Origin: Arcuatula senhousia
Taxonomy: Eukaryota; Mollusca; Bivalvia; Mytilida; Mytilidae
Direction of reading: 5' to 3'
Assembly (NCBI GenBank): GCA_963971305.1
Contig: OZ020313.1
Span: 54,074,203 to 54,138,202, forward strand
DNA length: 64,000 nucleotides
The notes under the pieces are model-generated. The model did not search any database, had not been told where the DNA came from, and worked only from the letters and a program-made list of their open reading frames with translations. The position numbers were made by a program, and so were the translations under genes. Positions 59,201-64,000 of this stretch are shown here, piece by piece (position 1 is the stretch's first letter; every line of letters begins with the position of its first letter).

Positions 59201-61296
59201 GCATTAATGTGTATATGAATATCAAACAGAACCAGCATCACAGAATCCTAAGAATTCGCTTGGTTTAAAAACTATTCCCGCATAAAATCGTATTATCAAA
59301 AGGGGCGAGAAGGCATGCATTTGTATTATATTTTATGGAAGGTGATTTTTTTTTAACCATGATGCACATTAATCTGTTCGAAAATTGATTATCACTGTTT
59401 GTGTGGTTGGATATATACTTTTTTAAATGTGACTACCAGTTCACCTAACCCTTTACTTTTTTTTCAGGATAGCATTCACAAGAGTTAATGGTCCTGATTT
59501 AAGTCCATTTAATGTGTTTGCTTAAATTTTCATAGCATGGTCTTTAAAGTATTCTGGTTGTGTCTTTGATCTTGTGGACGTTTAAATAAGACCTGCCTCT
59601 AGACTATCAAATTTTAAACAAACTGACATAGTCAACGTTTTGTACAAAATCAATCATAACACTTTTTAGGGGAAGGAATTTGGGTTAGGTCTTTTTTAAG
59701 ATGAATGCATACATGCACGTGTTGTGTCGGATTTTAAATCCACATACTTATTTTTTTTACATCAGTCGATAGATGCTTCATAGCTAGCTGTCAGTAACTT
59801 CGAGTGCTTCGAATTTCTTGTTGTCCTTTTGTCTTAGGTTCTCTCTTATAGAATTGAACTTCTATCCATTTGATTTTTACTGTGTGTTAGTTTGTGCTTT
59901 GTAATTGATTATCAATAGGGGGAAGGTTTGAGCCAAAAAACTAGTTTAACCCCTCCACATTTTAAATTTGCCTGTCCTAAGCCAGGAATCTTTATCAAAG
60001 CTTAAGTTTGTGTTTCGTCGAATTTATGTTAATTGTTTTGATTTTAGGTCAAGAAGAGGGTCTTTCATTGCACTTTAGGATTGGACTTGAATCATTTGTG
60101 GTTTATTTTCAATACAGGGCCAATTGAAAAGCAGCGAGCAGCGACCACTGGTCACATTGATGGCTGCTGGCTGTTTTCCATTGTGTTATTTTTAATTGTC
60201 GTTTGTATTGTAGGTTGTGTCGTGTACACTTATTCCACATCTCATTATCTTTTAAAATTTTGAGATTTTTGTCTCATGATGAACAATCTTTTACTATAAT
60301 AACATGTATTTGCTTTAATTCAGGATGTACTAAACAGAGTTAAAAAGTTGTGCGAGGAGGGTGGTATAGCAGAATGGAAAGTCACAAGTGCAATAAATGA
60401 AATACGTATGTCACTTTTTATGATTTAAAGTATAAGGATTATAAGAATACAGCCCACCAAACCATGCAAGTAAATCAGTTTTTCAATTTTATTATTAGTA
60501 TATGTAGCAAAATTACCGAACAGAAATGAACGATCTTAAAGGACATACTAGAACGAAAAATATAGTCTGTCAATAACATGTCGATGAAAATGAAGACTAT
60601 AATGGGGGAATTAATCAAATACAACTCACAAAGTACTGTTTTATGTAGTTACACACAAAACATCACGACTTCAAAACACGTTGATCATTTAAAATTTTTG
60701 ATACAACAGATAAAATATCATAGTAAATATCATGTGATATTTTTTTTCTACAAACGGTAATCCTTGATTTGAAAGCCGGTTTTCAAGACAACTGTATTGG
60801 GTCAATATTGAGAAAACATTGTTACATGTCCAAGATAATCGTATAGCAAGATCTTCAAAACAGTTTGTTTTAAAGAGGGTTGATCGTGTCAAAACTCCAA
60901 AAACTAATTTGAATTATATTTCATTACATTGCTTGTTGAACAATGAATTCTTTATTGATAATTGTAGCATTTCCACGCAAAAAGAGGTCGAAAAAATTTG
61001 GATTATCAATTAAGAAAAGAATCGACAAATCTATTAACTGTATACGGTTGAATGACCCACGTGTTTCTCTTCCATATGGAGATCCAAATATACTGACAAA
61101 TACCGAACATGAACATTCAGATACAGAAGACGATGACGAACCTAAACAGAAAATGTTCCCTGTGCCTTCTATACATATTATTGAACCGTCAGACATTATA
61201 TATGAGTCAGACGAAGATGATATGAACGATGAAAGTTTTTCTGGCAGCGAAGAAAATGACAATGATGAAGACTATGACGATTTGGAAAAGAGATAA
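44252..61296 (+). CDS. HVCN1: Divergent voltage-gated proton channel (Hv1 family), 9 coding exons, 471 residues
   Basis: Exons: 44252-44398, 47393-47511, 50177-50301, 56020-56324, 57436-57489, 57961-58099, 58972-59087, 60324-60405, 60968-61296. All junctions are GT-AG and every phase closes. The product is a lone four-helix voltage sensor; family members are proton-selective channels that extrude acid at the plasma membrane. S1 (about 102-126) keeps D114, E121 and D125, equivalent to human D112, E119 and D123. S2 aligns without gaps and keeps H219 (H140, zinc) and K236 (K157), but has L229 for F150 and V232 for E153. S3 keeps D253 (D174) and D264 (D185). S4 reads LIPWRVIRVAN: the first arginine (R205) is I287, while R290, R293 and N296 match R208, R211 and N214. 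The S1-S2 loop is about 88 residues (human about 10) with sequons at N134, N181 and N186. The C-terminus has a helical stretch (298-362), a basic patch (PRKKRSKK) and an acidic tail. It might instead be a non-conducting Hv1-related sensor. No AATAAA lies within 300 bases of the stop. Confidence 0.9.
44670..45240 (+). pseudogene. Retroelement remnant in intron 1: reverse-transcriptase C-terminus plus family A 3' end
   Basis: The frame to 44999 contains SNIPSAPAYGVYVSQLIRYS, RACGTYIDFL and KKFYGRHHALVDKYGIS. This is the C-terminal region of a reverse transcriptase whose more complete relative at 54.8-55.6 kb has the YIDD catalytic box. Family A (CTATAGCAAGCAGGAACTGC onward) follows directly. 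The catalytic domain is missing, so the copy is inactive. I cannot assign the clade with certainty. Confidence 0.78.
45241..45870 (+). repeat. Degenerate tandem repeat in intron 1, period about 130-165 bp, four copies (family C)
   Basis: GAGACTTTTGTA-like words, then GGTTTAAGCAAGCAACA, CTCTATCTGTA or CTCCATCTGCAATAG, and AAACATGAAAAAA recur from about 45319, 45482, 45612 and 45756. A minus-strand relative lies at 61740-61830. Confidence 0.65.
47160..47206 (-). mobile_element. LINE 3'-tail fragment in intron 1
   Basis: On the minus strand this reads TGAAACTTTAATAAAATATT followed by repeated GAATCT, the usual end of a LINE with microsatellite tail and AATAAA. Only the terminus is recognisable. 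Confidence 0.45.
48340..49670 (+). pseudogene. Highly decayed retroelement remnant in intron 2, with families A and D at its 3' end
   Basis: Parallel in order to the copy at 54.8 kb: GGCACAGTTGATCAAAC, a TATTACATTGATGAAGTCC block (degraded YIDD box, now Y-I-D-E), CCGGAACTTGAGATAAAAAA, TTCCCTTCTTGTAGAGCAAC and GTTATGTTGCTCCTCG, then family A from 49210 and family D (minus orientation) at 49385-49595. Many frameshifts and stops; no functional frame remains. Confidence 0.65.
50244..51466 (+). repeat. 64-bp minisatellite, 19 copies, made from the 3' half of proton-channel exon 3 plus its splice donor
   Basis: The first copy (50244-50307) is coding: it spells IIDCGLVLGELILDIHFIK, the second half of S1 with the selectivity Asp, and ends AAAG|GTAAAT at the exon border (50301/50302). 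Eighteen further copies follow without interruption to 51466. I count 19 CATTAAAGG or CATAAAAGG donors. Copies differ mainly in GGGG or GGAG, CTGATC, CTGATT or CTAATT, and late ATATACAC variants. One copy near 50535 has a 9-bp insertion. The last copy alone ends AAAG|GTAAGT. The period is not a multiple of three, and the second copy supplies an in-frame TAA at 50361-50363. Confidence 0.96.
51467..53555. other. Intron 3 sequence without recognised features
   Basis: This part of intron 3 lies between the minisatellite and a TCGAGTT-rich stretch. 51540-51680 has clustered GTCTTAAGAC-like words, similar to those at 58440-58670. No exon-like segment was recognised. Confidence 0.4.
53556..53670. 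repeat. TCGAGTT-rich low-complexity stretch
   Basis: CGAGTT, TCGAGT and CAAGTTC words repeat irregularly. The 60-residue minus-strand frame over it, rich in Leu and Glu, is a by-product of the repeat. Confidence 0.6.
54760..55840 (+). pseudogene. Retroelement reverse-transcriptase pseudogene in intron 3, most complete copy, with family A 3' end
   Basis: Pieces in order: TGGCACAACTGATTAAACGC, a G-I-S-V-G-T block followed by Y-E-A-D-F (about 55029-55100), the catalytic block R-Y-I-D-D-V at 55161-55178, S-A-S-Y-L-D-L near 55260, then SNIP/APAYGV-like and RYSRA-like blocks (55370-55440), KFYG-like residues, and family A from 55605. Internal stops and frame changes break it throughout. The three copies in this gene share strand and 3' end. 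Confidence 0.78.
56505..56755 (-). repeat. Dispersed repeat family A copy in intron 4
   Basis: Minus-strand family A: AAGCAGAGGTACCAATGGGG, AAAAGTCCGAAAAGGCAGAG, AAGAACGGGACAAAAACAG, GGTGCTCCGGAAGAGTAAAC, TTGCTATAGCACACCCGTCG and CGTTGCCAATAGTCCA. One of the best-preserved copies. Confidence 0.8.
58270..58390 (+). repeat. Diverged family B fragment in intron 6
   Basis: GTCACATTGGAGGCTAATGG, CTGTTTATCG, GTGTTGCGTTCCTTTACTCC and ACGTCTCATTTTC follow the end of family B. Confidence 0.5.
59880..60255 (+). repeat. Dispersed repeat family B, long copy in intron 7
   Basis: GTGTTAGTTTGTGCTTTG, CCAAAAAACTAGTTTAACCC, TCCTAAGCCAGGAATC, CGAGCAGCGACCACTGGTCA, GGCTGCTGGCTGTTTTCCAT and GTACACTTATTCCACATCTC. 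It ends only 70 bases before exon 8, and its frame at 60081-60263 is non-coding. Confidence 0.75.
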
Positions 61297-61739
61297 TGTG
61301 ATGAAATACTAATGCAATAATGATTGGCAATTGTCTCTTTCTTTGTAAGCTCACACATTTCATGAAAGCTTTCATTTGAATTCATTCGTTTTCTATCACG
61401 TTTTTATTAATTATCATACAAGTATGGACTTAAATGCATATTGCCTAGCAAGCCGCTATGGACACAAAAAAGCAAAGGTCTGCTTTAGTAACATAAAAAA
61501 AGACTTTATTATTTCTAGGTCCTGCTAAGGTTTATTGTTGAATTCTATAAGTAGCCTTTGTTGTACACATACTATAAAATCAATCTAAAATTAAGCCATT
61601 TTAAGATAAACATGTTGATGAATCTAAGTCATGTAAGCGTTTATCCTAAACATTATTTGTTTTTAGATCAAGTACATTGTACATGTAGGTTTATTATCTC
61701 CTATTTAGTTTAAAATAACTGCATCAAAGTTTGGTTATG

Positions 61740-61830
61740 TTAGTGGATGAAATAGGAAACTATTGCAGATAGAGAAAAGCTGTTGCTTGCTTAAACCTTC
61801 AGCTCATCGAGCTCTACAGAAGTCTACATT
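61740..61830 (-). repeat. Family C single unit downstream of the proton-channel gene
   Basis: The reverse complement reads AATGTAGACTTCTGTAGAGC, GGTTTAAGCAAGCAACAG and TCTCTATCTGCAATAGTTT, matching one unit of the array at 45.2-45.9 kb. Confidence 0.6.
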
Positions 61831-62154
61831 GGATCATAGATGTCACAGTCTATTGTTTATAGGTCTTGATATATACTTATAAATCAGCTTAATGTTTAAG
61901 TTTAAAAAAGTTTCAATCTTCAAATTATTCTGAGAACAAAAGCTACCAACGGGATTCTGGGAATACCGAAGACGAAAATCAAACATTTATTTTTTGCCTA
62001 GAAATTTTTACAAGTTTTGTTTTATAATATTACTATTTTCAACATTTAGTTGCATTCCAAGCATGCGAAGATAGTAAAAAAAATCGTACATTGTTATTTT
62101 GACTTTTTCCTAAGTGTGACCAAAAGGCAAACTGGACTCATCCTTTTTTTGTAT

Positions 62155-62310
62155 TTTTAGTCTTGGGCCAATGCAAGACGGCGAGCAGCGACTTATGGTC
62201 ATGCTGAAGACTGCTGGCTGTTTTCCATTGTGATTTTTTAAATTCCCTTTTTTTTATGTTGGTTGTGTCACGTACAATTATTCAACATCTATTTATCGTC
62301 TACTTTAATG
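62155..62310 (+). repeat. Dispersed repeat family B copy
   Basis: GTCTTGGGCCAATGCAAGAC, GGCGAGCAGCGACTTATGGT, CATGCTGAAGACTGCTGGCT, GTTTTCCATTGTG, GTTGGTGTGT-like sequence and ATTATTCAACATC. Confidence 0.7.
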
Positions 62311-62459
62311 GTTATCATTTGTCAGATCAGCCTATGATTTTGAAGTATATAATATTATATGAAATAAGTTTAAACCAAATGTAGATCTCTTTATGAAAAT
62401 TTGCAATGTACATGTATGCCTTTAGATTTTTTACGTTTATTAGCAATAAATTATATTAT

Positions 62460-62740
62460 AACTCAAACAGGGCCAGATCCAGAATTTTTTGAAAGGGGTT
62501 GGTCCACAGAAAGTCCGCTGTGGACGAATGACGAAAAGGGGGTGGTTCCAGACAAATTTTGCAGAATACCTGCACGTTACTTTCGAAATTTTTTGCGGAA
62601 AGGAGGAAAATTCCAACCTCGGAACCCCTCCCCCCCGCATCCGCAACTGCTCAAATATTTTTGATTGTCACCTATTCAAAGAATGTCCCTCCTTTATGAT
62701 AGAGACTAAAGCAAACTTATACAGGAACGTTGCAATCCAT
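62460..62740. repeat. Low-confidence repeat with GGGCCAGATCCAG start
   Basis: GGCCAGATCCAGAATTTTTT, GAAAGGGG, AAAAGGGGGTGGTTCC and a CCCCTCCCCCCC run resemble the TAGGCGGATCCAGG stretch near 6.4 kb in style. The frames at 62401-62812 lack motifs and I do not call them genes. Confidence 0.35.
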
Positions 62741-62748
62741 GTTCCGCA

Positions 62749-62826
62749 CACAGGGGGTTGGATTCTCGTCATTTATATTGACTTAAAAAAAAATCGACCC
62801 CCTACTCTATAATCCAAGCCCCTGTG
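62749..62826. mobile_element. 78-bp MITE with perfect 8-bp target-site duplication
   Basis: GTTCCGCA (62741-62748) and GTTCCGCA (62827-62834) directly flank a segment that starts CACAGGGGGTTGGATT and ends AATCCAAGCCCCTGTG, a 16-bp terminal inverted repeat with one mismatch. An 8-bp duplication is typical of hAT-type transposition. No coding capacity. Confidence 0.8.
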
Positions 62827-62850
62827 GTTCCGCACAGTTAAAATTATTTT

Positions 62851-62914
62851 CTGACATGCTTGTAAGACAAGTGTGGCGACCAAACTGACATGTTTGTAAG
62901 ACAAGTGTGGCGAC
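62851..62914. repeat. Tandem duplication, 34-bp period
   Basis: CTGACATGCTTGTAAGACAA followed by GTGTGGCGAC is repeated once with a single substitution (GC to GT). Confidence 0.85.
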
Positions 62915-63942
62915 TTTGGTCTCTGTGTGGTGAATCGACAAAATTGTCAAGCAATGATAACATTTTCGAACAACCAATAACTTGTGACAAATAAGTTTAT
63001 TTTTCCGGATCCCGCAATAGCTATGTGAGAAATACATAAAATTATTCATCCTTATTAAAATGACCTAGATCAAGACAGACGAATGACCCAATGTGGCTAT
63101 TTTGTCATTTTCTAAAAATCAATAAAATGCTTGAATTGTGTGTGTCTGATTGACCTATATTTCTGTCTGTGATAATCACGTGGTGATAATAAACTATCTT
63201 CAATGAATTAACATTTTGCAGTCAAAAATTTATAAAGAAAGTACGCTTAAACATGTGCACAACCTGATAAAGTACGCTACATGATCTAGTTGAATCGCAT
63301 TGTTGCTTTAAAACACCGCCAAATAAAAGCATGAAATACGAAGATGCTGTGTACAACTTTTTTGCAAGATTTAACTTATTTTTGGTGTCCGATTAGTATT
63401 TTTGTCCTTTAAAACTTTATTCAATTAAGTAAATTTTCGCAATCCAAAATCAAATATCCATTTATACGCTAAAGTTACGCAAGATATGCTACACTGACTA
63501 AAATATAATCCGAAGCGGAACACATAATCTACTGGTCGCGGCCATATTGTCTTGATGGGAATCCGAAGATTGAGAATCCGAATATAGCCACCGAGTGAAA
63601 AGTGAAAGTATGTACATTGCAAAGAGCTTTTGTAAATATAGAAACGACGGAAACAAACGACCTAATTGATGTATCGCTGACAATCTTTTTATAATAGGTA
63701 GTAAATATCGAACCATATTACTTTCAAATTGTAACGTAAATGTCCCTATCTATCAGATTGCAATATGCTTTGAGAAGATATAAAACATATTTCTGTACAT
63801 TGAACTCTTTTTTATCCTGTAGTCATCAATTCCTTTGAGCACATTTATTTTTAAGTTTTTTTTATTATGGTACATCATACTTTTTGATTTTTTTGTCAGT
63901 TTATTTTAGTTAAGCATGTATTTTTATTTCTTCACATTTTAG
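62915..63942. other. Gene-free stretch
   Basis: Nothing recognised apart from small unsupported frames. 63530-63560 is locally GC-richer (GGTCGCGGCC). Confidence 0.4.
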
Positions 63943-63989
63943 TTGAGGGTAATGTGACCAAACTGCAACTGGTCTCAAATACTGCTTAG
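63943..63989 (+). CDS. Possible terminal exon of an unidentified gene or isoform
   Basis: A strong acceptor (TTTTTATTTCTTCACATTTTAG) precedes 45 open bases that, in one frame, read E-G-N-V-T-K-L-Q-L-V-S-N-T-A and stop (TAG at 63987). Nothing else supports it, and no upstream exon was found that it must join. Listed only because of the splice site. Confidence 0.18.
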
Positions 63990-64000
63990 ATTTTAATATT

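Noticed and set aside
60924..61262. 112-residue Ser-rich minus-strand frame
   Set aside because: Antisense shadow of the acidic tail exon of the proton channel; Asp/Glu codons read as Ser/Val/Phe on the other strand.
44252..61296. Two separate genes, with S1 and S2-S4 encoded independently
   Set aside because: All nine exons join in phase and together give every Hv1 helix in order, so one gene is the simpler reading.
62401..62812. Overlapping frames of 68-107 residues near 62.5 kb
   Set aside because: They start in low-complexity repeat sequence and run into the 78-bp MITE, and no motif is seen.

Overview
This window looks like nuclear DNA of a marine bivalve mollusc, most likely a mussel of the Mytilus type. 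That is an inference from AT-rich, repeat-dense sequence, small GT-AG exons separated by long introns, a muscle-type LIM protein, a metazoan voltage-sensor (Hv1) gene, and several dispersed repeat families that recur in both orientations. I could not search a database, so the species is not established. Five protein genes can be supported. About 60 percent of the window is intergenic or intronic sequence filled with repeats.

Layout, left to right. (1) 1-3.3 kb: tandem repeats and a 1.7-kb region bounded by inverted arms. (2) 4.2-6.1 kb: a three-exon gene for a 255-residue secreted protein I do not recognise; its last coding exon adds only three residues. (3) 6.4-10.5 kb: a broken LINE between two copies of a roughly 500-bp dispersed repeat, the second copy being split by a roughly 960-bp insertion. 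(4) 13.8-15.9 kb, minus strand: a single-exon 705-residue secreted protein with a long Asn/Ser/Thr/Asp-rich middle. (5) 18.9-21.9 kb, plus strand: a two-LIM cysteine- and glycine-rich (CRP/MLP) muscle protein with a combined MEF2/TATA promoter element. (6) 22.9-23.6 kb, minus strand: a 226-residue secreted protein sharing both cysteine modules with the 705-residue protein, so the two are diverged paralogues on either side of the LIM gene. (7) 24.5-44 kb: no gene seen. It holds a 5'-truncated LINE, an 11-copy 77-bp satellite, a 600-bp palindrome, several MITE-like foldbacks, and an element built from palindromic CACGTG motifs. (8) 44.2-61.3 kb, plus strand: a nine-exon gene for a 471-residue divergent voltage-gated proton channel (Hv1/HVCN1 family). 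(9) 61.3-64 kb: dispersed repeats, a 78-bp MITE with an 8-bp target duplication, and a possible last exon of another gene at the extreme right.

The most striking finding is in the proton-channel gene. Its third coding exon encodes S1 with the selectivity-filter Asp. The 3' half of that exon, together with its 5' splice site, has been amplified into a 19-copy, 64-bp minisatellite that runs into the intron. Only the first copy can be used in frame, and it carries a weakened donor (GTAAAT). The best donor (GTAAGT) sits after the last copy, behind a premature stop. The predicted channel also lacks the first S4 arginine and two S2 residues of the charge-transfer centre, while keeping the S1 Asp, the S3 acids, R2 and R3. 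It has an 88-residue S1-S2 loop with three N-glycosylation sequons.

The three intact cellular systems (secreted cysteine-module proteins, muscle LIM protein, proton channel) show no sign of acting together. Their proximity looks incidental, except for the shared origin of the two cysteine-module genes.
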